Assembly (NCBI GenBank): GCA_035292625.1 | Contig: DATDPS010000081.1 | Coordinates: 1 to 8,338, forward strand | DNA: 8,338 nt | Direction: 5' to 3' | DNA from: SHZL01 sp035292625 | GTDB lineage: Bacteria; Pseudomonadota; Gammaproteobacteria; Xanthomonadales; SZUA-36 | Part shown: positions 1 through 6,383 of the stretch, piece by piece | Layout of the letters: each line of letters starts with the position of its first letter | How positions within the stretch are numbered: position 1 is the first letter of the stretch | Notes under the pieces: generated by a model | Database searches by the model: none | Told to the model about the DNA's origin: nothing | Seen by the model: only the letters and a program-made list of their open reading frames with translations | Program-made: the position numbers and the translations under genes

Positions 1-63
1 CAACTCGGCGGCCGTCAGGTGGATTCCATCGCCACGATCTGACCGGCCGGGCGATGAAATCAT
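1..63 (-). CDS. DUF58-family protein, N-terminal fragment (runs off the left edge)
   Basis: Only the first 21 codons are present. The ATG (63-61) overlaps the moxR stop codon in an ATGA, a 4-bp overlap typical of translationally coupled genes. The readable peptide ends in GDGIHLTAAEL. This resembles the short N-terminal segment of DUF58 proteins, in which a G-[IV]-x-[VL]-[ST]-x-x-E-L motif precedes the first membrane-proximal region. A DUF58 gene directly downstream of moxR is the standard arrangement of MoxR operons, where it is usually followed by transglutaminase-like and von Willebrand factor A genes. The identification rests on this context plus a short motif, so it is an inference. No domain core is visible, and the frame stays open to base 1. 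An unrelated small protein is possible but less likely. Confidence 0.65.
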   Translation of the reverse strand, partial: MISSPGRSDRGDGIHLTAAEL

Positions 64-1088
64 GGAACCGGGACCCGATCCAGCAAGCGGTCGACCAGTT
101 GATCGACCGTCACGCCCTCCGCTTCAGCTTCATACGAAAGCAATACGCGGTGGCGCAGCACGTCGTGGATCACCGCGTGCACGTCATCGGGTGAAACATA
201 ATCGCGGTTGTCCAGCCAGGCACGGGCACGGGAACAACGATCCAGGCCGATGGTAGCGCGGGGACTCCCGCCGTAACTCACCAGGGACGACAACTCCGGG
301 TCCCAGCGGCCGGGGTCACGCGTGGCGAGCACCATTTGCACGATGTATTCCTGCAGGGCCGGCGCCAGGTACAAATCCAGCACGCCCGCCTGGGCGGAGA
401 AAACCTGTTGCTGGGTCACGATGACCGGAACCGGAGCATGTTGGCCGAGGTCATCCCGCGCCTGTTGCCGCGCCAGGTTGAGGATCTTCAGTTCGGCCTC
501 GGCGCCCGGGTATCCAATGGCGACGTGCATCAGAAAACGGTCCAGTTGTGCTTCTGGCAGGGGATAGGTGCCTTCCTGCTCAATCGGATTCTGCGTGGCC
601 ATGACCAGGAACAGGCGCGGCAGGCGATAGGTCACGCGCCCCACGGTGACCTGGTGTTCGCCCATGGCTTCGAGCAGGGCGGATTGCACCTTGGCCGGTG
701 CGCGGTTGACTTCGTCGGCCAGGATCAGGTTGTGGAATATCGGCCCTTGCTGGAATTCGAAACTGCCCTCCTGCGGCCGGTAAATTTCCGTTCCCGTGAG
801 GTCGGCGGGCAACAGGTCCGGGGTGAACTGGATACGGTGAAAATCCCCTTCTATGCGATCGGCAATCACCTTGATGGCCGTGGTCTTGGCCAGGCCAGGC
901 GCACCTTCAACCAGCAGGTGGCCGTTGCTCAACAGGGCAATCAGCAGCCGTTCCATCAGGCGCTGCTGCCCGATAATCAACTCGTTGGCTGCCTGGCTCA
1001 GCCTGATGAACGCGGCATGGGCATCGCCCATTTCCGCCGCATCGTGGGGGGTCCGGGTGTGTGCGACCGGGGTGTCTGATTGATTCAT
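60..1088 (-). CDS. MoxR-family AAA+ ATPase
   Basis: A 342-aa AAA+ ATPase of the MoxR family, cytoplasmic chaperone-like ATPases thought to help fold, activate or insert metal cofactors into partner proteins, often vWA-domain proteins. Visible motifs are Walker A GAPGLAKT (residues 62-69), Walker B LILADE (121-126), sensor 1 MATQNP (163-168, N167), the QLDRF arginine-finger region (R184) and sensor 2 GSPRA (274-278, R277). The C-terminal lid helices follow, giving normal family length. The first 25 or so residues are a poorly conserved polar extension. The ATG at 1088 is favoured because AAGGGA lies 5 nt upstream on the minus strand (1094-1099). An in-frame Met20 is the only close alternative and would lack this site. 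The stop overlaps the next gene, a probable DUF58 protein, by 4 bp. The specific substrate cannot be deduced, so I give no gene symbol. Confidence 0.93.
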   Translation of the reverse strand: MNQSDTPVAHTRTPHDAAEMGDAHAAFIRLSQAANELIIGQQRLMERLLIALLSNGHLLVEGAPGLAKTTAIKVIADRIEGDFHRIQFTPDLLPADLTGTEIYRPQEGSFEFQQGPIFHNLILADEVNRAPAKVQSALLEAMGEHQVTVGRVTYRLPRLFLVMATQNPIEQEGTYPLPEAQLDRFLMHVAIGYPGAEAELKILNLARQQARDDLGQHAPVPVIVTQQQVFSAQAGVLDLYLAPALQEYIVQMVLATRDPGRWDPELSSLVSYGGSPRATIGLDRCSRARAWLDNRDYVSPDDVHAVIHDVLRHRVLLSYEAEAEGVTVDQLVDRLLDRVPVP

Positions 1089-1093
1089 GTGAA

Positions 1094-1122
1094 TCCCTTG
1101 TAAGTCTGCAGCGGGGAGTATA
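1094..1122 (-). promoter_or_regulatory. Possible moxR promoter (-10 element) and ribosome binding site
   Basis: On the minus strand TATACT (1122-1117) matches five of six positions of the sigma70 -10 consensus and would start transcription roughly 20 nt before the moxR ATG. I find no convincing -35 at 16-18 bp; the nearest TTGACA-like hexamer, CTGACC, is 21 bp away. AAGGGA at 1099-1094 is the ribosome binding site. The -10 is a single-motif call and could be chance. The position fits the need for a start site after priA ends. Confidence 0.4.
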
Positions 1123-1156
1123 CCGATCGAAGCGATGATTCCTGGTCAGTATTGTT

Positions 1157-1181
1157 ACGCACTACGGCCACCCCGGTGCGT
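1157..1181. other. Hairpin-forming inverted repeat between priA and moxR
   Basis: ACGCAC (1157-1162) pairs perfectly with GTGCGT (1176-1181). An inner CGG/CCG pair (1165-1167 with 1173-1175) lies inside after a two-base bulge, giving a stem of about 9 bp with the loop CCACC. Neither strand has a T-tract after it, so it is not a textbook intrinsic terminator. It lies downstream of priA and upstream of the suspected moxR -10, so it could be a 3'-end stabiliser, a weak terminator or an operator. The remainder of the 137-bp gap (1089-1225) holds no ORF longer than about a dozen codons. Confidence 0.35.
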
Positions 1182-1225
1182 GTCATTGGTCATGGAAGCG
1201 GCCGGCGGCGGCGCCAGGTCATTTT

Positions 1226-3412
1226 TCACAGTTCCTGGGGATCGATGTCCAATGCCCAGCGCACCTTGCGGCGTGCCGGCAGGGAGCGCAAGGGGCCCAT
1301 CCAGGCATCGATCTGGCGGTGCAACTCGGGCCGGGCATCGCCCTGGATCATGAGGTACATGCGATAGCGGCCGCTGACTTTCTCCATGATGGCCGGCATG
1401 GGGCCGAAGACACTGCTTTCCCCGGCCGGGAAACAGGCGGCCGCTGCATGCAGAAACTGCTCCACATCGTCCCGGGAGTGCGCTTCCGCCCGCAGCAGGG
1501 CCTGGAAGCTCACCGGTGGCAAATGCGTCTGGCGGCGCTCTTCCAACAGATGGCGCGCAAAAACCTCATAGCCCTGGTTGATCAACAGCGCCAGCATCCC
1601 ATTTTCCGGGTGGAATGTCTGCAGGATTACGGTGCCCGGTTTGCCGGCACGGCCGGCGCGGCCTGAGACCTGCAACAACGTTTGTCCGAGCCGTTCCATG
1701 GCGCGGAAATCCGCGCTGTACAAGGACTGGTCGACATTGACCACGACCACCAGGGTCACGTCTGGAAAATGATGTCCCTTGGCCAGCATCTGGGTGCCGA
1801 CCAGCACGCAAGGACCTCCCTGGATCACCTGCTCCACCTGGTCATTGAAACTGCCTTTGCGGCTGGTGCTGTCGCGATCAAACCGCAGCACCGGAACTGC
1901 CGGGAAGCGGTCCTGGAGGGCCCGTTCGAGTTGTTGCGTGCCCTCGCCCGCGCTGCTCAGGGCGTCGGCACGGCAATCGGGACACAGCACCGGAGTGCGG
2001 CGCTGGCTGCCGCAGTGGTGACAGCACAAGATGCCCGCGCCGCGGTGCCAGGTCAGGTTGGCGTCACAGCGTTCACAGGTTCCATGCCAGCCGCACTGTT
2101 CACACATCAGCACGGGCGCCCAGCCGCGCCGGTTGAGAAAGACGATTACCTGTTCCTGGCGCGCCAGGGTTTCAGCAATGGCCTCGGTCGCTGCCGCGGC
2201 CAGTCCGTGTTGGCAGCGGTTCTGGCCCAAATCCAGAACCCGCCAGCGGGGCAGGGCTGCCTGGGTGGCGCGCTCACGCAAGCGGTGCCACTGGTAGCGA
2301 CCCGCAACCGCATTGTTGATTGACTCCAGCGAAGGCGTGGCGCTGCCCAGCACGATGGGAACATCCAGGTCCGAGGCACGTTTGACCGCTACATCGCGAG
2401 CCGAGTAACGGAACCCCTCCTGCTGCTTGAACGAGGCGTCGTGTTCCTCATCGAGGATGATGAGTCCCAGCTCTGGCATGGGGGTAAACAGCGCCGAACG
2501 GGTGCCGATGAGCAGGCGTGAACGCCCCGAACGTGCAGCCTCCCAGGCCTGCAGGCGTTCACCGGCGCTGATGCGGGAATGGATAACCGCGGGTTCCAGC
2601 CCAAGGCGCTGGCGAAAACGGCGCAGCAATTGCGGCGTGAGCCCGATTTCAGGCACCAGCACCATGCCTTGCCTGCCTTGTGACAGGACGCGCTCGAGCA
2701 ACTGCAGGTAGATCTCGGTCTTGCCGCTGCCGGTGACTCCATCCAGCAGGTGGCATTGGAACCGGTCCCCGGCCGCAAGGCAATCGTCCACCGCTTGCTG
2801 CTGTTCCGCGGTGAGGACCGGCCCGGGCCGGATACCGGGTGGCGCGACCGCCATTGGTCCGGCCGCAGCCCATCCGGCGTCCAGCAAACGGCGCATGGTC
2901 GCGCGCCAGGGCAAGCCTTCGCTGGCCAGTGTGAGTTCACTGACTGGCGCCTCTTGCAGGCGTTGCAACAAGGCAAACTGGACCTTCGCCCGCCCCGGAC
3001 CCTGCCGCAGGCGCAGCCGCCCTGCTTCGGTCAGGCTGAAACCCACGGGCGCAGCAGGCAGACTCCCATCGGGTTTGCGCAATGCCGGGGGCAAGGCGGT
3101 TTGCAGCACCTCTCCGGGTGCATGTTGGTAGTATTGCCAGCACCAGGCCAGCAATTTCATCAGGCTTTTATCCAGCAGCGCCCGGCCTTCGTCCAGTAGC
3201 GAAAGAATGGTCAGCAGGCGTTCCGGAGCCATCTCACTGACGACATCTGTTTCCACCACGATGCCAACCAGCCGGCGACGGCCAAACGGGACCAGCACCC
3301 GCGCACCCACCACCACTGGCGGCTGGTCCGGGTTCTGCACGTAGTCGAATAACTGGGGCAACGGGACTGGCAAAGCCACCCTGGCAACGCACTGCGAAAT
3401 TCGGGAATTCAT
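1226..3412 (-). CDS. priA: Primosomal protein N' (replication restart helicase PriA)
   Basis: A 728-aa PriA (E. coli has 732), the superfamily 2 DNA helicase that recognises stalled forks and D-loops and reloads DnaB through PriB/DnaT or PriC. The N-terminal 3'-end-binding domain begins with VARVALPVPLPQLFDY (residues 9-24). Walker A GVTGSGKT is at 225-232 and the DEEH box at 321-324, followed by the aromatic-rich FRYSARD segment (334-340). Zinc ligands form four pairs: C437/C440, C446/C449, C464/C467 and C477/C480, each one residue later than the E. coli set. GTQMLAKGHHFP (539-550) and QVSGRAGRAG (581-590) are the later helicase motifs. No key residue is missing. The ATG at 3412 is the only good start, although no clear Shine-Dalgarno precedes it. 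The gene is divergent from mscL and appears to be monocistronic. Confidence 0.97.
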   Translation of the reverse strand: MNSRISQCVARVALPVPLPQLFDYVQNPDQPPVVVGARVLVPFGRRRLVGIVVETDVVSEMAPERLLTILSLLDEGRALLDKSLMKLLAWCWQYYQHAPGEVLQTALPPALRKPDGSLPAAPVGFSLTEAGRLRLRQGPGRAKVQFALLQRLQEAPVSELTLASEGLPWRATMRRLLDAGWAAAGPMAVAPPGIRPGPVLTAEQQQAVDDCLAAGDRFQCHLLDGVTGSGKTEIYLQLLERVLSQGRQGMVLVPEIGLTPQLLRRFRQRLGLEPAVIHSRISAGERLQAWEAARSGRSRLLIGTRSALFTPMPELGLIILDEEHDASFKQQEGFRYSARDVAVKRASDLDVPIVLGSATPSLESINNAVAGRYQWHRLRERATQAALPRWRVLDLGQNRCQHGLAAAATEAIAETLARQEQVIVFLNRRGWAPVLMCEQCGWHGTCERCDANLTWHRGAGILCCHHCGSQRRTPVLCPDCRADALSSAGEGTQQLERALQDRFPAVPVLRFDRDSTSRKGSFNDQVEQVIQGGPCVLVGTQMLAKGHHFPDVTLVVVVNVDQSLYSADFRAMERLGQTLLQVSGRAGRAGKPGTVILQTFHPENGMLALLINQGYEVFARHLLEERRQTHLPPVSFQALLRAEAHSRDDVEQFLHAAAACFPAGESSVFGPMPAIMEKVSGRYRMYLMIQGDARPELHRQIDAWMGPLRSLPARRKVRWALDIDPQEL

Positions 3413-3450
3413 GGAGCTTGAATTCTATCAGCGCGCGGGCCGGGTATACT
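3413..3450. promoter_or_regulatory. Divergent priA/mscL promoter region
   Basis: On the plus strand TATACT (3445-3450) is a good -10 for mscL. TTGAAT (3418-3423) is the only -35-like hexamer but sits 21 bp away, too far for a standard sigma70 spacer. A stationary-phase sigma factor, which tolerates a poor -35, is therefore possible, and E. coli mscL is known to be RpoS-dependent. On the minus strand the same TATA core reads TATACC (3448-3443) and could serve priA with a short leader; TAGAAT (3427-3422) is an alternative, but it lies very close to the priA ATG. All of these are motif-based guesses. Confidence 0.35.
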
Positions 3451-3487
3451 GGTTTCAGTCGATCGGCAGCTTTTCCTTATCATTGGA

Positions 3488-3535
3488 CTGCTGCCCGTTC
3501 AGCAGCGCCCGCAGGGTTCCCCCGTCGCCGCGGCG
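3488..3535. other. Two short palindromes in the mscL leader
   Basis: CTGCTG (3488-3493) and CAGCAG (3500-3505) form a perfect 6-bp stem around a CCCGTT loop. Downstream CGCCGCGGCG (3526-3535) is a perfect 10-bp palindrome. Both lie in the leader of about 118 nt that would result from initiation near 3457, upstream of the mscL ribosome binding site. They could fold in the mRNA or bind a regulator. No known riboswitch motif is recognisable. Confidence 0.3.
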
Positions 3536-3574
3536 CTAGTAGTGTTAACCAACCCCAGCCAGCAGGAGAAGAGC

Positions 3575-3976
3575 ATGATCAGAGATTTCCGGGAGTTCGC
3601 GTTGCGCGGCAATGTAGTGGACATGGCGGTCGGCATCGTCATCGGCGCCGCGTTCGGCAAGATCGTATCTTCCTTCGTCAATGACGTATTGATGCCGCCG
3701 CTGGGAGTTATCTTGGGCGGGGCGAAGTTCAGCGAACTCGCCCTGACCATCAGGGAAGCCAGTGGCGAAGCCGCCGCCGTGACCTTGAATTATGGGACTT
3801 TCATCCAGACCATGGTCGATTTCACCATCATCGCTTTTGCGATTTTCATGTTGATCAAGGCCCTGAACTCACTGAAAAAAAAGGCCGAGGAGAAACCGGC
3901 GGTAGCGCCTGAACCTTCAGCGCAGGAAAAGCTGCTGACGGAAATCCGCGACTTGCTGAAAAACCGCAATAGTTGA
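3575..3976 (+). CDS. mscL: Large-conductance mechanosensitive channel MscL
   Basis: A 133-aa MscL (E. coli 136), a homopentameric inner-membrane channel that opens under high membrane tension to release solutes during hypo-osmotic shock. The conserved N-terminal amphipathic helix and TM1 read FREFALRGNVVDMAVGIVIG (residues 5-24) and continue to about residue 45, including the FVNDVLMPPLG segment (35-45). A periplasmic loop (about 46-72) follows, then TM2 (about 75-98) and a basic cluster, KKK (101-103). The C-terminal helical bundle contains EKLLTEIRDLL (118-128). The ATG at 3575 is chosen because AGGAG (3564-3568) lies 6 nt upstream and because the family starts immediately before the F-x-E-F-A motif. 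A GTG at 3542 is in frame but would add 11 unrelated residues. It is the only plus-strand gene in the window. Confidence 0.97.
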   Translation: MIRDFREFALRGNVVDMAVGIVIGAAFGKIVSSFVNDVLMPPLGVILGGAKFSELALTIREASGEAAAVTLNYGTFIQTMVDFTIIAFAIFMLIKALNSLKKKAEEKPAVAPEPSAQEKLLTEIRDLLKNRNS

Positions 3977-3994
3977 TCACTGCCCGGTGGCAGC

Positions 3995-4019
3995 GGGTAC
4001 TGGAGTCAGAGTACCTTTT
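3995..4019 (+). terminator. Probable intrinsic terminator of mscL
   Basis: Nineteen bases after the mscL stop codon, GGTACT (3996-4001) and AGTACC (4010-4015) form a perfect 6-bp stem, extended by a G-T pair, around the loop GGAGTCAG. TTTT (4016-4019) follows directly. The stem is short and only half GC, so termination may be partial. A smaller hairpin (TGCC/GGCA, 3981-3992) precedes it. It lies inside the larger inverted-repeat element at 4000-4074. On the minus strand there is no T-tract, so it would not serve prc equally well. Confidence 0.5.
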
Positions 4020-4074
4020 CGCTACAGCAACCCGAGGAAGGTACCCGCTTTCCCCAAAGGCACTCTGACCCTGG
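4000..4074. repeat. Inverted-repeat element between mscL and prc (REP/MITE-like candidate)
   Basis: The outer 19 bp on each side (4000-4018 and the reverse complement of 4056-4074) match at 15 of 19 positions, and every mismatch is a transition. The shared core is GTCAGAGT followed by a purine and CCTTT. A second perfect repeat, AGCGGGTAC (3992-4000) with GTACCCGCT (4041-4049), interlocks with the first. A third, GTACCTT (4011-4017) with AAGGTAC (4038-4044), competes with both. The interior is non-coding. From memory, GGGTCAGAGTA-type ends recur in intergenic repeats associated with REP-type tyrosine transposases, but I cannot verify that here and no transposase is present. A purely transcriptional terminator region for two convergent genes is the alternative. 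Confidence 0.5.
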
Positions 4075-4078
4075 TCGC

Positions 4079-6244
4079 TCAATTCATTTGTGGGGTGGCT
4101 GCCTGCTTGACGTTGAGCTGGGAGAACTTGCGGTTCAGCAGCTCGAGATCGGATTCCAGTTCTGCCACATCGCCAATGATACGGGCCGTCTCGCGCAACA
4201 GCAGATCAGGGCCTTCATCCACAGCCTCGCTTTCGTCGGCAGTTGAGCTGTCCTCGTCAAAATCCTCCACATCTTCTTCCAACAACACATCATCGCTGCT
4301 GAGCAGTGGATTTACCCCGTCCTGCTGTGCCTTGCGCACTTCGCGCCGGGCATCTTCCTGCGCCATTTCCTCGCGTGCGGCTGCTTCCAGCAATGAAATG
4401 CTGGTACGGCCGGACTTGGTGTTGTACTCCTCGATGTCGGCCAGCAACCAGTTGAACTCCTGGTCAGCGCCGATGCGTCCCTCGTAACGGCTTTCAGCCA
4501 CCGCCACCAGGCGGCTCAGGTCGCCGGCCGGCTGGTAGCGAGCCGGATCGATGGTCGTCCATGGCAGGGCTCGGGGCAGCGAGCGTTCACCATACTCCTG
4601 CGGATCACCGGCCGAAGGAAACCGGATATCCGGCTCCACCCCGCGGTTCTGCGTGGAACCGCCGTTCACGCGGAAAAACTGCGCCATGGTGATTTTCAGC
4701 TGGCCCATGGCGGGAGAGTCCGATGGTGCATAGTCGTCCAGGTCGAGCAGGCTCTGCACCGTGCCCTTGCCAAAGGTCGGTTCGCCAATGACCAGGCCGC
4801 GGCCATAGTCCTGAATCGCGGCAGCAAATATTTCCGAAGCGGAGGCGCTGTAACGGTTGACCAGGACGGCCAGGGGGCCTTTCCAGGCCATGCCGGCTTC
4901 CACATCCTCTTCCAGTGAAATGCGGCCATTTGAATTGCGCACCTGCACCACCGGTCCCTTGTCGATAAACAGCCCGGTCAGGGTAGTCGCCTCAAGCAGG
5001 GAACCACCGCCGTTATTGCGCAGGTCGATCACCAGGCCGGCAATCCCCTGTTGCTCGAGTTCACTGATGAGGTTGCGCACGTCACGCGTGCTGGAACGGT
5101 AATCGGGGCGGTTTTCCGCGCGGGCGTTGAAATCCATGTAAAAGACCGGCAAATCGATTACGCCGATTTTCTTGACTTGATCACTGCCTTCAACGGGCAC
5201 TTCGATGATGCTGCTCTTCGCTGCCTGATCTTCGAGCTTGACCTCGTTGCGCACTATGTCGACCACTGTGCTCGGGCCGCTCAGGCTCACACTTTCCGGC
5301 AGCACTTCGAGCCGGACGACGGTATCTTTCGGTCCGCGAATCAACTCCACGACGTCGTCCACGCGCCAGCCAATCACGTCAACCATTTTTCCATCCCGGT
5401 CCTGGCCAACCGCGGTGATGCGGTCGCCCGCCTTCAGGCGCCCATCGAGGTCAGCCGGCCCGCCCGGGACCACGCTGGCGATGGTCGTGTACTCGGATTC
5501 CCGTCCCAGCAGGGCGCCGATACCTTCCAGCGACAGGCTCATCGAAATCTCAAAGTTCTCCGAGGTGCGCGGCGACAGGTAATTGGTATGCGGTTCGATG
5601 GATTGGGCAAACGCGTTCATGAAAAACTGGAACACGTCGTCCGATTTGAGCTCGTTGATGCGCCGGTCCAGGTTGGAGTAGCGCTCTTCCAGGGTTTCGA
5701 CAATGGCCGCACCGTCCTTGTCGGTGAGTTTCAGGCGCAGGTAGTCATTCTTGACGCGTTTGCGCCACATGTCGTCGAGTTCGGCCGTAGTCTTTGCCCA
5801 GGGAGCGTCGGTGCGGTCAAACTCGTAATATTCATCGATGGTGAAATCCATCGCTTGCTTGAGGACTTCATGGGAATAGGCTACGCGCTCACGCACCCGT
5901 CCCACGTAGATATTGAAGATTTCATAGGCCGGAAGCAGGTCGGAGTGGCGCAGCGCGTCGTCAAGCGAAGTGCGGTAGCGCTCGATTCGCTCGATGTCCG
6001 ATGCCAGGAAGTAATTCCGGTTCGGGTCCAGCAGTTCAATGTATTCATCCAGGATCAGGCTGGAAAACTCGTCGTCCAGGCGTGTGTCCCGGTAATGCCA
6101 GTTGGTCAGAAAACGGGTTGCCAGATTGGTTGCATAGCGCTGGTCCATGCTGGGCTTCAGGTCCAGCGATGCAGGCGACTGTACGCCCGCCCAACTGGTC
6201 GAGCCGGCCAGGGCGAGGGACAAAAGAATGGCAACACGTTTCAC
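4079..6244 (-). CDS. prc: Periplasmic tail-specific protease Prc/Tsp (peptidase S41A)
   Basis: A 721-aa carboxy-terminal processing protease (E. coli Prc 682 aa). In E. coli it degrades periplasmic proteins with apolar C-termini, processes PBP3 and, with NlpI, controls MepS. A signal peptide spans residues 1-19 (MKRVAILLSLALAGSTSWA). An N-terminal helical domain leads to a PDZ domain (about 235-315, with GIGALLG near its start), then the S41 domain with RNNGGGSL (409-416). The catalytic dyad is S468 in SASASE and K493 in FGKGTVQ, with D479 conserved between them and the E. coli spacing kept. The C-terminal Prc region follows. The GTG at 6244 is preferred over an in-frame GTG at 6256 because GGAGG (6254-6250) sits 5 nt before it and would otherwise be coding. 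An acidic low-complexity stretch (about 649-680, rich in D/E/S) interrupts the C-terminal region. It is probably transcribed from its own promoter. Confidence 0.96.
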   Translation of the reverse strand: MKRVAILLSLALAGSTSWAGVQSPASLDLKPSMDQRYATNLATRFLTNWHYRDTRLDDEFSSLILDEYIELLDPNRNYFLASDIERIERYRTSLDDALRHSDLLPAYEIFNIYVGRVRERVAYSHEVLKQAMDFTIDEYYEFDRTDAPWAKTTAELDDMWRKRVKNDYLRLKLTDKDGAAIVETLEERYSNLDRRINELKSDDVFQFFMNAFAQSIEPHTNYLSPRTSENFEISMSLSLEGIGALLGRESEYTTIASVVPGGPADLDGRLKAGDRITAVGQDRDGKMVDVIGWRVDDVVELIRGPKDTVVRLEVLPESVSLSGPSTVVDIVRNEVKLEDQAAKSSIIEVPVEGSDQVKKIGVIDLPVFYMDFNARAENRPDYRSSTRDVRNLISELEQQGIAGLVIDLRNNGGGSLLEATTLTGLFIDKGPVVQVRNSNGRISLEEDVEAGMAWKGPLAVLVNRYSASASEIFAAAIQDYGRGLVIGEPTFGKGTVQSLLDLDDYAPSDSPAMGQLKITMAQFFRVNGGSTQNRGVEPDIRFPSAGDPQEYGERSLPRALPWTTIDPARYQPAGDLSRLVAVAESRYEGRIGADQEFNWLLADIEEYNTKSGRTSISLLEAAAREEMAQEDARREVRKAQQDGVNPLLSSDDVLLEEDVEDFDEDSSTADESEAVDEGPDLLLRETARIIGDVAELESDLELLNRKFSQLNVKQAATPQMN

Positions 6245-6265
6245 ACGAACCTCCACATAATGACC

Positions 6266-6295
6266 GGTTTACCGCCGGCAAAACGGCAGAAAACC
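6266..6295 (-). promoter_or_regulatory. Hairpin in the prc leader
   Basis: On the minus strand GGTTT (6295-6291) pairs with AAACC (6270-6266). After one mismatch CTGCCG pairs with CGGCGG (6 bp including one T-G), closing a six-base loop. The structure lies about 11 nt before the Shine-Dalgarno GGAGG (6254-6250). It could modulate translation or mRNA stability, or simply be a chance GC-rich fold. It has no T-tract after it. Confidence 0.35.
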
Positions 6296-6311
6296 GCAAT
6301 CTTAACCTTTA

Positions 6312-6340
6312 TTTATGCCTGTTTCCGACAAAGAAAACAA
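6312..6340 (-). promoter_or_regulatory. Possible prc promoter
   Basis: On the minus strand TTGTTT (6340-6335) and CATAAA (6317-6312) are separated by exactly 17 bp, in an AT-rich patch that stands out from the GC-rich surroundings. The hexamers match the sigma70 consensus at three and four positions respectively, so this is a weak call. It is supported mainly by its location upstream of prc and by the need to restart transcription after lipA. Confidence 0.3.
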
Positions 6341-6360
6341 TCCAGAGTTTCTAATTCCGG
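6330..6360 (-). terminator. Weak candidate terminator after lipA
   Basis: Downstream of the lipA stop, on the minus strand, CCGGA (6360-6356) can pair with TCTGG (6346-6342), including one G-T pair, around a nine-base loop. A T-rich run (TTGTTTTCTTT, 6340-6330) follows. The stem is only 5 bp, so it would terminate poorly, and the T-run overlaps the proposed prc -35. Some read-through from lipA into prc is therefore likely. Confidence 0.25.
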
Positions 6361-6383
6361 GTTGAAAAGCATGAAATTGATGA

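Noticed and set aside
336..1079. A 247-codon plus-strand open frame antisense to moxR
   Set aside because: It mirrors the moxR codon structure, has no known motif and no ribosome binding site of note. It is a shadow of a clearly real AAA+ gene.
1682..2323. A 213-codon plus-strand open frame inside priA
   Set aside because: It is antisense to the zinc-binding and helicase region of an intact PriA, and no independent coding evidence was found.
3405..3425. Two GAATTC hexamers 15 bp apart around the priA start as a possible operator
   Set aside because: The hexamers are short self-palindromes with no extended symmetry between them, and one includes part of the priA start region. Chance is a sufficient explanation.
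3542..3574. In-frame GTG upstream of mscL as the true start
   Set aside because: It would add 11 residues unlike any MscL N-terminus and place the AGGAG ribosome binding site inside the coding region.
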